A stretch of 32,405 nucleotides of DNA from Labilibaculum manganireducens (GCF_002843385.1 NZ_MVDE01000049.1:1-32405); one strand, 5' to 3'; positions 7,907 to 17,513 are shown, counted from the first letter of the stretch. Translations and numbers: made by a program. Notes: generated by a model from the sequence alone, not told the origin.

Positions 7907-8253
7907 AAAACCTTATAACCAAAATTGGCGCTGTTCTGCAAAACTAATTTTGAAACGCCTTAAAGAAGACTAAATAAAAATGAAGGGATTCCCTAATAGT
8001 ACAACCTCTGTGGTTGTATTATTAGCTCCTAAATTTAAAAATGTCCCGTTTCCTCTTTTTAAGTCCCGGCAAAAAATTCACTTTTGCGAGTAAAGAAACC
8101 ATCTCATCCCGTTATATTTTTACTTATTTCAAACAAAAAGTACACATTCAATTCATATCTTTGAAAAAATTTATATTTAGAAAAAGTGTATTATTTGTAT
8201 TGTGATTTGTATGGCAATGCTATAACCACTACCAATTCGTTAAACAAAACTTA
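7907..8253 (+). promoter_or_regulatory. 347-bp intergenic region with a hairpin and a candidate promoter
   Basis: A strong hairpin has CTAATAGTACAACC (7993-8006) and GGTTGTATTATTAG (8012-8025) around a 5-base loop, with one G-T wobble. No T-run follows, so it may be a processing or regulatory stem and not a simple terminator. TATCTTTG at 8156-8163 fits the TAnnTTTG -7 box and would drive the glycosyltransferase gene with a leader of about 85 bases. No gene is seen here. Confidence 0.45.
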
Positions 8254-8982
8254 ATGAGCCAGCAAGAAAAAGAATTCGAATTAACGATCATTGTTCCCGT
8301 TTTTAACGAGGAAGATAATATGCAGCGTGTAAAAGAGGAATTTACAGCCTACTTTGCAAGCTCAAAATATGCCTCAAAAGTACTTTTTGTGAACGATGGT
8401 TCATCGGATGGAAGTCAAAAAATGATTGAAGATATTTGCAATAATTCTGATCGTTTTTCTTATTTGGAATTGAATAAAAATCATGGTTTAAGTGCAGCCA
8501 TTAAAGCTGGTTTTGATAACACAACCACACCTTTTGTTGGATACATTGATTCTGATTTACAAACTACACCTTTCGATTTTGATTTGTTGATGGAACATCG
8601 AAATGAATTTGCTCTGGTAACAGGTGTTCGTCAAAACCGAAAAGACAGCTTTGTGAAAAACATGAGCTCAAAAATTGCAAATGGATTTCGCCGTTATATG
8701 ACTAAGGATACCGCTGAAGATACTGGCTGTCCGTTGAAAATAATGAAAACCGATTACGCTAAAAAAATGCCTTTCTTTACAGGAATGCACCGTTTTATTC
8801 CAGCCTTAATCATGTTGCAGGAAGGTGAAATAAAACAAATTCCGGTACGTCATTTTCCAAGAATTGCAGGCGAAGCCAAATACCATCTTTTCAACCGTTT
8901 GGTTGGCCCTTTTAAAGATTGTTTCGCTTATCGCTGGATGAAAAAACGTTACATTAATTACGAAATTATTTCTCGTAACTAA
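8254..8982 (+). CDS. Family 2 glycosyltransferase, ArnC/DPM-like without membrane anchor
   Basis: This encodes 242 residues. It has the GT-A fold motifs of GT2 enzymes: TIIVPVFNEEDNM at the start, FVNDGSSDGS (about 46-54) for nucleotide binding, and GYIDSDLQ (D99, D101) as the metal-binding DxD. The later FTGMHRFIPALI and GEAKYHLFNR segments are typical of polyprenyl-phosphate sugar transferases such as ArnC and dolichol-phosphate mannose synthase. The C-terminal membrane helices of ArnC are absent. The next gene starts inside the stop codon (TAATG overlap), indicating translational coupling. Likely product: a polyprenyl-phosphate-linked sugar that serves as donor for the GT39 enzyme two genes downstream. 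Confidence 0.88.
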   Translation: MSQQEKEFELTIIVPVFNEEDNMQRVKEEFTAYFASSKYASKVLFVNDGSSDGSQKMIEDICNNSDRFSYLELNKNHGLSAAIKAGFDNTTTPFVGYIDSDLQTTPFDFDLLMEHRNEFALVTGVRQNRKDSFVKNMSSKIANGFRRYMTKDTAEDTGCPLKIMKTDYAKKMPFFTGMHRFIPALIMLQEGEIKQIPVRHFPRIAGEAKYHLFNRLVGPFKDCFAYRWMKKRYINYEIISRN

Positions 8983-9617
8983 TGGATAGCATATATATTT
9001 ACGCCATTGGTTTTTTTGCACAAGCTCTGTTTTCAGCGCGGTTAATTGTGCAGTGGGTAAAATCTGAAAAAGCCGGAAAAACCTTATCTCCGGTATTATT
9101 TTGGCAAATCAGTATTTTGGCTTCGTGGATGCTGTTTATTTACGGCTTGCTGCGCGATGATTTTGCCATTATTATGGGACAAGTGATTGCTTATTCCATT
9201 TACATCCGAAATCTGCACATCCAGAACAATTGGAAAACCTTGCCCATATTAACGCGGCTAATTGCCATAATAACTCCTGTTGTTGTTTTAGCTTTCATGC
9301 TAAAAAACTGGGGATTTCACTATCAGCAATTATTTAAAAACGAAGACATTCCAACTCTTCTTTTAATTTGGGGGGTAGCTGGACAAATTACCTTTACTTT
9401 CCGTTTTGTTTACCAATGGATCTACTCTGAACGTAAAGGAGAATCGGTACTTCCTATGGGTTTTTGGGTCATCAGCATCATCGGATCAATCATGATCTTA
9501 TCTTATGCTCTCTATCGAAAAGATCCTGTTCTTTTTCTTGGTCAGGGTTTTGGGATGTTGGTTTACTGCAGAAACATCGTACTTATTCGAAAACAATCTC
9601 ACAAGTTAGATCACTAA
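8982..9617 (+). CDS. Membrane protein with two tandem LAB_N (lipid A biosynthesis N-terminal) domains
   Basis: This encodes 211 residues, almost all hydrophobic, forming two repeats. Repeat 1 (about 1-80) reads FFAQALFSARLIVQWVKSEKAG then LFWQISILASW and ends AYSIYIRNLHIQ. Repeat 2 (about 130-205) reads TFRFVYQWIYSERKGES then MGFWVISIIGS and ends MLVYCRNIVLI. This is the LAB_N plan, named for its fusion to lipid A disaccharide synthase in some bacteria. Small LAB_N proteins often sit between a GT2 and an ArnT-like gene, as here, and are thought to help move lipid-linked sugars across the membrane. The start overlaps the GT2 stop, and GT39 starts 12 bases downstream. Confidence 0.82.
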   Translation: MDSIYIYAIGFFAQALFSARLIVQWVKSEKAGKTLSPVLFWQISILASWMLFIYGLLRDDFAIIMGQVIAYSIYIRNLHIQNNWKTLPILTRLIAIITPVVVLAFMLKNWGFHYQQLFKNEDIPTLLLIWGVAGQITFTFRFVYQWIYSERKGESVLPMGFWVISIIGSIMILSYALYRKDPVLFLGQGFGMLVYCRNIVLIRKQSHKLDH

Positions 9618-9629
9618 ACTCAACTTAAA

Positions 9630-11297
9630 ATGATTCAACGTTATCTGTTTGAGAACAAAACTTCTGTTCATATATTATTTCTGCTAGTAGTTTGCTACTT
9701 CGCGTTCTTCTTTGCCAACAGTAGTTTTTTTGTGAATATCATGGAAGCACGAAACTTTGTGACTGCCCGTGAAATGATTGAAAAAGGAAACTGGCTGGTT
9801 CCCACAATGAACGGAGAATTGCGCTTGGCAAAACCGCCGCTTCCTACATGGATTACTGCAGTATTTGGAAGCTGGTTTGGAATCGAAAATGTAAGTATGC
9901 TTCGATTTCCGGCGGCAATGGTCAGTTCCCTAATGGTGATTTTGATGTATTTCTTCACCATATCATTAAATAAAAACAGAATAGCGGCTTTATGTAATAG
10001 TCTCGTTTTAGCATCAAGTTTCTATATCGTTTATATGGGAAGAACCGGAACCTGGGATATTTACTGTCATAGCTTTATGCTTGGTGCCATTCTCTTTTTT
10101 CATAAAGCCTGGAAAACAGAAAATAAAAACTGGAAATTATTTATTGGTGCCGGTATCTTTTTGGGTTTATCATTCCTTAGTAAAGGACCCGTAGCATTTT
10201 TTGCCGTTTTAATTCCATTTTTAATTGCCTATTCATGGGTATACGATGGAAAAGTAATTCTACAAAAATGGCAGCCGCTTTTATTAGCCATTGGAATTTT
10301 TGTTGTGATCAGCTTTTGGTGGCCTGTTTTTATCTCTTTGGTTCACGCTGATGAAGCAGCCGCAATTGCTAAGCTGGAATCCGGCTCTTGGATGAACCGT
10401 CATGTTCGTCCGTTTTATTACTATTGGAATTTCCCTATTCAATCAGGAATCTGGACACTGATCATTTTCTCTGCATTGATTTCTCCATATGCCTTTAAAC
10501 GATTCGAGGCCAAAAAAGAATACAAATTTGCACTAATCTGGACCATTACAGCTGTTGTACTGCTATCGCTGATACCTGAAAAAAAAGACAGATATCTACT
10601 TCCTGTGCTAATTCCCAGTGCTTTACTAGCCGGGCAATTAATTCAGCACTTATTTCAGGTTTTTAAAAACAAAACGGCTGACAAATGGGACAATCTCATT
10701 TTTGGAGTTAACCTTTGGCTGATCGCCATTGTTGCTCTTGTAATGCCTGTTGGTATTTTTATCTTTTTCTATCAGGATCAGCAAATATCATTGCTCGCAT
10801 TTGTTCGTTTTGCTCTTCTTTCCGAAGGAATTTTTCTGTTATTGCTGATGGCATGGAAAAACAAAAACATTCTAAACTTTGTTATTGGAATGCTTTGTTT
10901 AATGGTAATTACTGAAGTATTTATATTACCAAACACCAGTAACTTACAAAACAGAAATAAAGAATTTAAAAATATCCGGGAGGCACGAAACATCGAATCA
11001 ATAAAAGATTTAAACCTATATAGTATTGGTAAAGAACAATTTCGAATTGAAATGGTTTGGGAAGTGGGCCGAGAAGTAAAATCCTGGAATACTGAAGACT
11101 TAACTGAATTCCCTAAGGAGAAATCATTTGTCGTTTTCTCCTCTGAGAATCCTAAGGAATTGTTCTCTGACTTGCAGCTTCAAAATATGGAATTTGAAAC
11201 CATCGATCATTACGATTACAATCGTCAACCAAAAGGAAATAAACGTTACAGTCCATATTTTCAGAAATACATGACCCTTATTACGATCAAACAATAG
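9630..11297 (+). CDS. ArnT-like family 39 glycosyltransferase (lipid-linked sugar to lipid A or protein)
   Basis: This encodes 555 residues with about eleven to thirteen hydrophobic segments through residue 440 and a soluble C-terminal tail of about 115 residues. The first periplasmic loop has IMEARNFVTAREMIEKGNW followed by RLAKPPLPTW, the GT39/ArnT pattern in which E39 stands at the catalytic acidic site and KPPL is invariant. MGRTGTWDIY and FLSKGPVAFF are further ArnT-family segments. The enzyme takes a sugar from polyprenyl phosphate and adds it to an acceptor on the periplasmic face. With the upstream ArnC-like and LAB_N genes it forms a complete donor-flip-transfer unit. The acceptor could be lipid A, as in polymyxin resistance; this is inference. 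Confidence 0.87.
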   Translation: MIQRYLFENKTSVHILFLLVVCYFAFFFANSSFFVNIMEARNFVTAREMIEKGNWLVPTMNGELRLAKPPLPTWITAVFGSWFGIENVSMLRFPAAMVSSLMVILMYFFTISLNKNRIAALCNSLVLASSFYIVYMGRTGTWDIYCHSFMLGAILFFHKAWKTENKNWKLFIGAGIFLGLSFLSKGPVAFFAVLIPFLIAYSWVYDGKVILQKWQPLLLAIGIFVVISFWWPVFISLVHADEAAAIAKLESGSWMNRHVRPFYYYWNFPIQSGIWTLIIFSALISPYAFKRFEAKKEYKFALIWTITAVVLLSLIPEKKDRYLLPVLIPSALLAGQLIQHLFQVFKNKTADKWDNLIFGVNLWLIAIVALVMPVGIFIFFYQDQQISLLAFVRFALLSEGIFLLLLMAWKNKNILNFVIGMLCLMVITEVFILPNTSNLQNRNKEFKNIREARNIESIKDLNLYSIGKEQFRIEMVWEVGREVKSWNTEDLTEFPKEKSFVVFSSENPKELFSDLQLQNMEFETIDHYDYNRQPKGNKRYSPYFQKYMTLITIKQ

Positions 11298-11423
11298 GAT
11301 ACTATTAGTTAAAAAAAACTAAGATTTCAGGCAAAATCAGTCATCTTTCATGATTATAGAATAGCTTTGTTTTACTTTTAAGTTAATTCTTAAGTTGTTG
11401 AAGATAATTGATATGGATTTATC

Positions 11424-11431
11424 TAATTTTG
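11424..11431 (+). promoter_or_regulatory. Candidate -7 element TAATTTTG for the epimerase gene
   Basis: TAATTTTG fits TAnnTTTG, with TTGTTG at 11395-11400 as a loose -33 box. Transcription would start near 11437. That is almost on top of the possible TTG start at 11442, so it supports the ATG at 11475. Confidence 0.45.
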
Positions 11432-11474
11432 ATTCACTCTTTTGAATCAAATCCAAAAAAATAAGTCAGGAGAT

Positions 11475-12455
11475 ATGCAAACTGTGAATAATAAATCGAC
11501 AGAAAAAACCATTCTTGTAACCGGATGTGCTGGTTTTATTGGATCTCATCTTTCTGAAAAATTACTATTACTGGGATATAAAGTTATTGGTATCGATAAT
11601 TTCGATCCATTTTATCCGAGAAATATAAAAGAAGAAAATATGAATGCTTTTTTTCAGAATTCATCCTATACATTTCATGAACTGGATTTACGGATTGATT
11701 CAAGTTTGGATATCATCGAAGATCAAATTGATTTGGTGGTTCATTTGGCAGGCAAGGCAGGAGTCCGGCCTTCTATCGAAGATCCGCAAGGATACATCGA
11801 CAGCAATATTACTGCAACCCGAAATGTATTGGATTTCATGCGAAAAAAGGGAATTAAAAAGCTGGCTTTTGCTTCCTCCTCATCGGTTTACGGCAACAAC
11901 AAAGACGTTCCTTTTTCGGAAAATCACAATGTTGACCGGGCCATTTCGCCTTATGCTTTCTCAAAAAAATCTTGTGAGGTTTTAAACCACAGCTACCATC
12001 ATTTGTACGATTTGGATATCATTAACATGAGATTTTTCACTGTTTTTGGTCCTCGTCAGCGACCCGATCTGGCCATTCATAAATTTCTGAAATTGTTCCG
12101 AAATGAACAGCCAATTCCAATGTTTGGAGATGGTTCTACGGCAAGAGATTATACTTTCGTTGATGATACTGTGGAGGGAATTGTAAAAAGCTGCAATTAT
12201 CTATTCAATCACGAACAGGTTTTTGAAACCATAAACCTGGGCAACAGCTATCCAATTCTTCTTCGCGACATGATTGATATCATCGCAAAAAATGCAAAAT
12301 GCGAACCGCAAATCAATCATCTGCCAATGCAGGCAGGTGATGTGGAACAAACCTATGCTGACATTTCCCGTGCAAAAAAACTGATTGGTTACAATCCGCA
12401 AGTTAGTTTCGAAGAGGGCATTAAACGCTTTATAACTTGGTTCGACAACAAATAG
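11475..12455 (+). CDS. NAD-dependent sugar epimerase, UDP-glucuronate 4-epimerase-like
   Basis: This encodes 326 residues from the ATG at 11475, which has AGGAG just upstream; a TTG 33 bases earlier is less likely. It is an extended short-chain dehydrogenase with a Rossmann GCAGFIGSHL (about 17-26), an acidic IDNFDPFY after strand 2, the serine cluster FASSSSVYG, and a catalytic Y160-x3-K164 in SPYAFSKKS. The substrate-side segment FFTVFGPRQRPDLAIHKF is characteristic of UDP-glucuronate 4-epimerases (galacturonate formation), as are DNFDPFYPRNIKE and GDGSTARDYTFVDD. It supplies nucleotide sugars for envelope polysaccharide or for the modification genes upstream. It has its own promoter and ends at a bidirectional terminator. 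Confidence 0.87.
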   Translation: MQTVNNKSTEKTILVTGCAGFIGSHLSEKLLLLGYKVIGIDNFDPFYPRNIKEENMNAFFQNSSYTFHELDLRIDSSLDIIEDQIDLVVHLAGKAGVRPSIEDPQGYIDSNITATRNVLDFMRKKGIKKLAFASSSSVYGNNKDVPFSENHNVDRAISPYAFSKKSCEVLNHSYHHLYDLDIINMRFFTVFGPRQRPDLAIHKFLKLFRNEQPIPMFGDGSTARDYTFVDDTVEGIVKSCNYLFNHEQVFETINLGNSYPILLRDMIDIIAKNAKCEPQINHLPMQAGDVEQTYADISRAKKLIGYNPQVSFEEGIKRFITWFDNK

Positions 12456-12483
12456 AAATCATTTCATACCCGAATTAAAACAT

Positions 12484-12520
12484 AAAAAAGAGACTCCAAA
12501 ATTAATTGAAGTCTCTTTTT
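12484..12520. terminator. Bidirectional terminator between convergent genes
   Basis: The arms AAAAAGAGACT (12485-12495) and AGTCTCTTTTT (12510-12520) pair perfectly, with A-runs and T-runs built into the stem. It serves the plus-strand epimerase and the minus-strand glutathione peroxidase. Confidence 0.85.
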
Positions 12521-12547
12521 CATATTTTATCTGATCCACAATCAGAA

Positions 12548-13198
12548 TTATAACATTCCTTTTATTTCATCTTCAAAATCTTCAGGAGCGACGTTTGGTT
12601 CAATTCTTTTTACCACTTTTCCATTTCTATCGATAATAAATTTGGTAAAATTCCATTTGATGCCGTTTCCTGCATAAATCTCAGGAAATTTTTCACTGAT
12701 AAATCCCTTGAATTTTTGTCCTGATTCTGAATCATCAAAACCTAAAAACGGTTTTTCTTCAGTCAGCATTTTATAAAGAGGGTGAGCATTTTCCCCACGA
12801 ACTTCAATTTTCTCGAACATTGGAAAGCTTACGCCATAGTTTTTCTCACAAAAAGCAGCAATTTCTTCCGATGTTCCAGGCTCTTGTTCCAGAAACTGAT
12901 TGCTCGGAAATCCTAAAATTACGAATCCCTGGTCTTTGTATTTCTGATACATTGCTTCCAAACCTTTGTATTGTGGCGTTAAACCGCATTTGCTTGCCGT
13001 ATTAACAACCAAAACAACTTTTCCTTTATACTGATTCAAATCAACTTCCTCACCAGTTAAAGAGGCTGCTTTAAAGCCATACAATCCTTCTTTCATACAT
13101 TTCTCTTTTTTACAATCTTTCTTTGTCTCTGTTTGTGCTATTGTCTGATAAGACATCAAACCTACAGCAAATATCAGCAGTAAGGCAATTTTTTTCAT
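12548..13198 (-). CDS. Exported glutathione peroxidase-family thiol peroxidase
   Basis: This encodes 216 residues. A Sec signal peptide covers about residues 1-21 (MKKIALLLIFAVGLMSYQTIA). The core has the glutathione peroxidase signatures: NTASKCGLTPQY with the peroxidatic cysteine C71 (Cys in place of Sec), GFPSNQF with the catalytic Gln, and IKWNFTKFIID with the Trp-Asn pair. A second cysteine in AAFCEKNYG is where thioredoxin-dependent members have their resolving cysteine, so thioredoxin is the likelier reductant. It removes hydroperoxides in the periplasm. A short cysteine-containing linker KKDCKKEKCMKEG precedes the domain and is unusual. It is transcribed alone. Confidence 0.92.
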   Translation of the reverse strand: MKKIALLLIFAVGLMSYQTIAQTETKKDCKKEKCMKEGLYGFKAASLTGEEVDLNQYKGKVVLVVNTASKCGLTPQYKGLEAMYQKYKDQGFVILGFPSNQFLEQEPGTSEEIAAFCEKNYGVSFPMFEKIEVRGENAHPLYKMLTEEKPFLGFDDSESGQKFKGFISEKFPEIYAGNGIKWNFTKFIIDRNGKVVKRIEPNVAPEDFEDEIKGML

Positions 13199-13271
13199 TT
13201 CGATTATTTTTATCGTTTGTGTTTGTTTTGCATTTCGAAAAAATCCATTCCAATTTACATCGCGTGCGATA

Positions 13272-13279
13272 CAAATATA
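13272..13279 (-). promoter_or_regulatory. Candidate -7 element for the glutathione peroxidase gene
   Basis: The minus strand reads TATATTTG here, fitting TAnnTTTG, about 74 bases before the start codon. No clear -33 box was seen. Confidence 0.35.
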
Positions 13280-13341
13280 TACTTTTATTTTTAATTGTTT
13301 TAAATAAGCATGTTAAATATCTGTTAAGCGATTAAAATAAT

Positions 13342-14376
13342 TTAGGACATTCGCTGAATCACTTCCTGAGCAACCCATTCCGGAGTAATATCTACCATAC
13401 ATTGCTGGTAAATTTTTTGTATACACTTCCCTGAGCCATCTTTTGTACATGGCCGGCATTTCATATCCACCTCAAGGGTTTTGATGTGTTCTCCCGTTGT
13501 AAATCCAAATGCAGTTGGCCCCATTAAAGATAAAGCAGGAATACCAAACTTATCTGCAGCATGCAAAAAACCAGTATCACCGGAAATTACCAAGTTCGAT
13601 TTCTGAACCAAATAACAGGATTCCAGTAAATTGGTTTTTCCGCTAAGGTTCAGAACTCGTTCTTTTGCAACAGCCTCAATCTCTTCGCAGAACACATCAT
13701 CTGGTCCGGCTAAAATTACAAAATGATAATCCGGCAATTGCTGCACCAACTTTTGCCAATGAGAGACTGGCCAGCGTTTCATCATCCAGGCTGCAGAAGG
13801 AACCAAAGTGACCAATTTTGATGATTCCCCTTTTAAATTTGAAAAAACCTTCTCCTCCATTTTCTTCTTTAACTCTTCAGGAAAATACCAATTGACATTG
13901 ACCTTTGAATAATCTGTTAACCCCCATTTCTCAAGAGGTTTCCGATACGAAAGCATTCCTTTAAAAGGCATTGGAAAACGATCAATACCAAACTTGAATA
14001 ACAAAATTCTTTTGATTCTATCTTTGCTGCGCATGGTATACTTTGATCCAATACCGAACCAACGCTTCCATCGCGGTACCAATACTGTTTTCAGCACAAT
14101 CGATCGAATATTGCTGTGAGCATCGTAAACGAAGTCGAATTTTTCTTTTTTAAGCTCTTTTGCCTGCTTTAAGAGACCTTTAAATCCCTGTCCTCTATCA
14201 AATCCCCAAACTTTACAGATACGCTGATCCATGGCCAAAAAAGAAGACATGTCCTTTCTCGCAATCCAATGTATTTCAGCATCCGGATAATGGTTTAAAA
14301 TACCATCAACAGCTGTCATACATTGAATAATATCACCTATGGAAGAAAAACGAATAATCAGGAATTTTTTTGGCAT
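13342..14376 (-). CDS. Heptosyltransferase-like family 9 glycosyltransferase
   Basis: This encodes 344 residues. It begins with the GT9 signature FLIIRFSSIGDIIQCMTAV. It has YDAHSNIRSIVLKT in the N-terminal Rossmann domain and, in the C-terminal domain, VTLVPSAAWMMKRWP, FVILAGPDDV, NLVISGDTGFLHAADKFG and SLMGPTAFGFTTG. These are the nucleotide-sugar binding parts of ADP-heptose:LPS heptosyltransferases. A cysteine-rich tail (CRPCTKDGSGKC ... C) follows, as in many Bacteroidota members. It probably adds a core sugar to lipopolysaccharide on the cytoplasmic side. The exact sugar is not determined. It stands downstream of the atpC terminator and so needs its own promoter. Confidence 0.88.
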   Translation of the reverse strand: MPKKFLIIRFSSIGDIIQCMTAVDGILNHYPDAEIHWIARKDMSSFLAMDQRICKVWGFDRGQGFKGLLKQAKELKKEKFDFVYDAHSNIRSIVLKTVLVPRWKRWFGIGSKYTMRSKDRIKRILLFKFGIDRFPMPFKGMLSYRKPLEKWGLTDYSKVNVNWYFPEELKKKMEEKVFSNLKGESSKLVTLVPSAAWMMKRWPVSHWQKLVQQLPDYHFVILAGPDDVFCEEIEAVAKERVLNLSGKTNLLESCYLVQKSNLVISGDTGFLHAADKFGIPALSLMGPTAFGFTTGEHIKTLEVDMKCRPCTKDGSGKCIQKIYQQCMVDITPEWVAQEVIQRMS

Positions 14377-14448
14377 TTTTTCTAGTATCTGGTACAGAGC
14401 AATTAGCAGCTAGACAATTTACAGCTTTTGTTTAAACAATTATAGTCA

Positions 14449-14481
14449 CAAAAATAGTAAGAGTAGTTAGGAAATCCACAA
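14449..14481 (-). promoter_or_regulatory. Candidate promoter for the GT9 gene
   Basis: On the minus strand TATTTTTG (14456-14449) fits TAnnTTTG, with TTG (14481-14479) 22 bases upstream as a possible -33 box. It lies between the atpC terminator and the GT9 start, where a promoter is required. Confidence 0.45.
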
Positions 14482-14490
14482 TGTTGGCAA

Positions 14491-14526
14491 TAAAAAAAGA
14501 GACTTTAGAAATTCTAAAGTCTCTTT
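14491..14526 (-). terminator. Rho-independent terminator of atpD-atpC
   Basis: A perfect inverted repeat has AAAGAGACTTTAGAA (14496-14510) and TTCTAAAGTCTCTTT (14512-14526). On the minus strand it is followed by a run of T (14498-14492). It lies 60 bases past the atpC stop. Confidence 0.9.
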
Positions 14527-14586
14527 ACGATAAGTTGTATTGTCAATATTAGGTACTGATTACTATTGTACTAACTTCTATTTTCT

Positions 14587-14826
14587 CTAGTTATCTGCCA
14601 ATACTGAAATTACATTTTTCTTACATTCAGCAACACCTCCGTTGATTTCAAAGAAAATTTCTTCACCTCCAACTGATTTAATTTTAATCGTTCCTTTCTC
14701 CAGACTGGAAACAATTGGAGCATGGTTTTTCAATATTTCAAAAGATCCGTTTTTTCCTGGCAACTGAACCAGTTCAACTTCTCCGGAATACAGACTCTTT
14801 TCGGGTGTAACAATTTCCAAATGCAT
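14587..14826 (-). CDS. atpC: ATP synthase F1 epsilon subunit, short form
   Basis: This encodes 79 residues. MHLEIVTPEKSLYSGEVELVQLPGKNGSFEILKNHAPI is the epsilon-subunit beta-sandwich start, and the protein ends directly after the sandwich (VAECKKNVISVLADN). The C-terminal helical hairpin that inhibits ATP hydrolysis in E. coli is missing; this is usual for Bacteroidota and not a truncation. It sits in the rotor stalk with gamma and touches the c-ring. It follows atpD with a 107-base spacer and precedes the shared terminator. Confidence 0.93.
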   Translation of the reverse strand: MHLEIVTPEKSLYSGEVELVQLPGKNGSFEILKNHAPIVSSLEKGTIKIKSVGGEEIFFEINGGVAECKKNVISVLADN

Positions 14827-14933
14827 ATTTTCTAAGTTTAAAGTACTTAAAGGTTAAAGTTCAAAGTACTTACAGCTTCAAATAAAGTCAAAATAACTTT
14901 AGGCATCTAAAACTTTAAGTACTTAAGGCACTT
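14827..14933 (-). promoter_or_regulatory. atpD-atpC spacer with three AAGTACTT palindromes
   Basis: The palindrome AAGTACTT occurs at 14841-14848, 14864-14871 and 14917-14924, each inside a similar TT(T/C)AAAGTACTTA-like context. The spacer also contains further AAAGT and ACTTT fragments. It could be repeat slippage, an RNA-processing site or a binding site; the sequence does not say which. Confidence 0.4.
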
Positions 14934-16445
<1,512 letters not shown>

Positions 16446-16483
16446 TTACATTAATTTTTTGGATCATTAATATCGCGTGACAA

Positions 16484-16491
16484 CAAATTTA
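16484..16491 (-). promoter_or_regulatory. Candidate -7 element for atpD-atpC
   Basis: The minus strand reads TAAATTTG here, fitting TAnnTTTG, 38 bases upstream of the atpD start. A leader of about 30 bases would result. Confidence 0.45.
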
Positions 16492-16538
16492 GAATTTTTT
16501 GTCAATAAAGGAGAATGTAACCTGAATTTTTAACATTC

Positions 16539-17513
16539 TTAAACGGAACGATCGACTAAACCTTTAACCAATAAATATAGTTCCTTTTTCTTTTCGGCAT
16601 CAACATCTACTTTATCGAGATATTCGAGACATAAAGCAAAATAATTCTCAATTTTATTCTGTGAATATTCACGAACATTCAATTGCTCATAAATAGTTCC
16701 TACGGCCTTTATTTTTTCTTCCGGATTAAAAGATTTTGTTGTAATCCAAGACTTTAATTCTTTTTCGACATCTCCCGAAGCAGTTTCCAGAGCATTAATT
16801 AAAAGAAAGGTTTTCTTATTGGATAAGATATCACCACCAATTTTCTTTCCAAAAACAGCCTCATCACCAAAAACATCTAAAAGATCGTCCTGAAGTTGGA
16901 ATGCCATACCTAGATTCACACCAAAATGGTACAATAACTCAGCATCTTTTGAGCTGGCATCACCCATTATTGCTCCCATTTTTAGACTTCCTCCTAATAG
17001 AACTGCTGTTTTCAATCGAATCATATTCAAATACTCTTCAATTTCAACATCATTTCTATCTTCAAATTCCATATCGAACTGCTGCCCCTCACAAACTTCC
17101 AAAGCTGTTTGATTAAACACAGTAAGAACATCGCGCAGGTATTTGTCTTCGCAGGAACCAATATACTGATATGCCTTAATAGACATGGCATCACCAGAAA
17201 GAATAGCTACGTTACTGTTCCATTTTTCGTGAACTGTTTTCTTGTTTCTGCGAATTGGAGCATTGTCCATTACATCATCGTGCAAAAGTGTGAAATTGTG
17301 AAATATTTCTATGCCGATAGCAGGCAAACAAACTTTTGAAAGATCATCCTTGTATAAATTAGCACCCAGCAGAACTAAAATTGGACGAAGCCGCTTCCCT
17401 CCAATGCCTAATATATATTTCATTGGTTCGAAAAGACCTTCCGGCGGAGCAGAAAACTCCAGTCCATCTATCTCTTTTTCAATAATTTCATGAAGTTCAT
17501 TAAAACTATACAT
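16539..17513 (-). CDS. Polyprenyl (isoprenyl) diphosphate synthase
   Basis: This encodes 324 residues, all-alpha. It has both aspartate-rich motifs: the first DDVMD at 79-83 within FTLLHDDVMDNAPIRR, and the second DDLLD at 209-213 within FQLQDDLLDVFGD. GGKRLRPILVLL (about 38-49) binds the allylic/isopentenyl diphosphate. The enzyme condenses isopentenyl diphosphate with an allylic starter to build a linear isoprenoid. The bulky F74 five residues before the first motif hints at a limited chain length, such as farnesyl or geranylgeranyl, but chain length cannot be fixed from this. It lies downstream of the RND gene on the same strand, 152 bases away. Confidence 0.9.
   Translation of the reverse strand: MYSFNELHEIIEKEIDGLEFSAPPEGLFEPMKYILGIGGKRLRPILVLLGANLYKDDLSKVCLPAIGIEIFHNFTLLHDDVMDNAPIRRNKKTVHEKWNSNVAILSGDAMSIKAYQYIGSCEDKYLRDVLTVFNQTALEVCEGQQFDMEFEDRNDVEIEEYLNMIRLKTAVLLGGSLKMGAIMGDASSKDAELLYHFGVNLGMAFQLQDDLLDVFGDEAVFGKKIGGDILSNKKTFLLINALETASGDVEKELKSWITTKSFNPEEKIKAVGTIYEQLNVREYSQNKIENYFALCLEYLDKVDVDAEKKKELYLLVKGLVDRSV

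Noticed and set aside
11442-11474. TTG start for the epimerase
   Set aside because: It lies about 11 bases after the -7 box, adds no conserved residues, and the ATG at 11475 has a purine-rich AGGAG in front.
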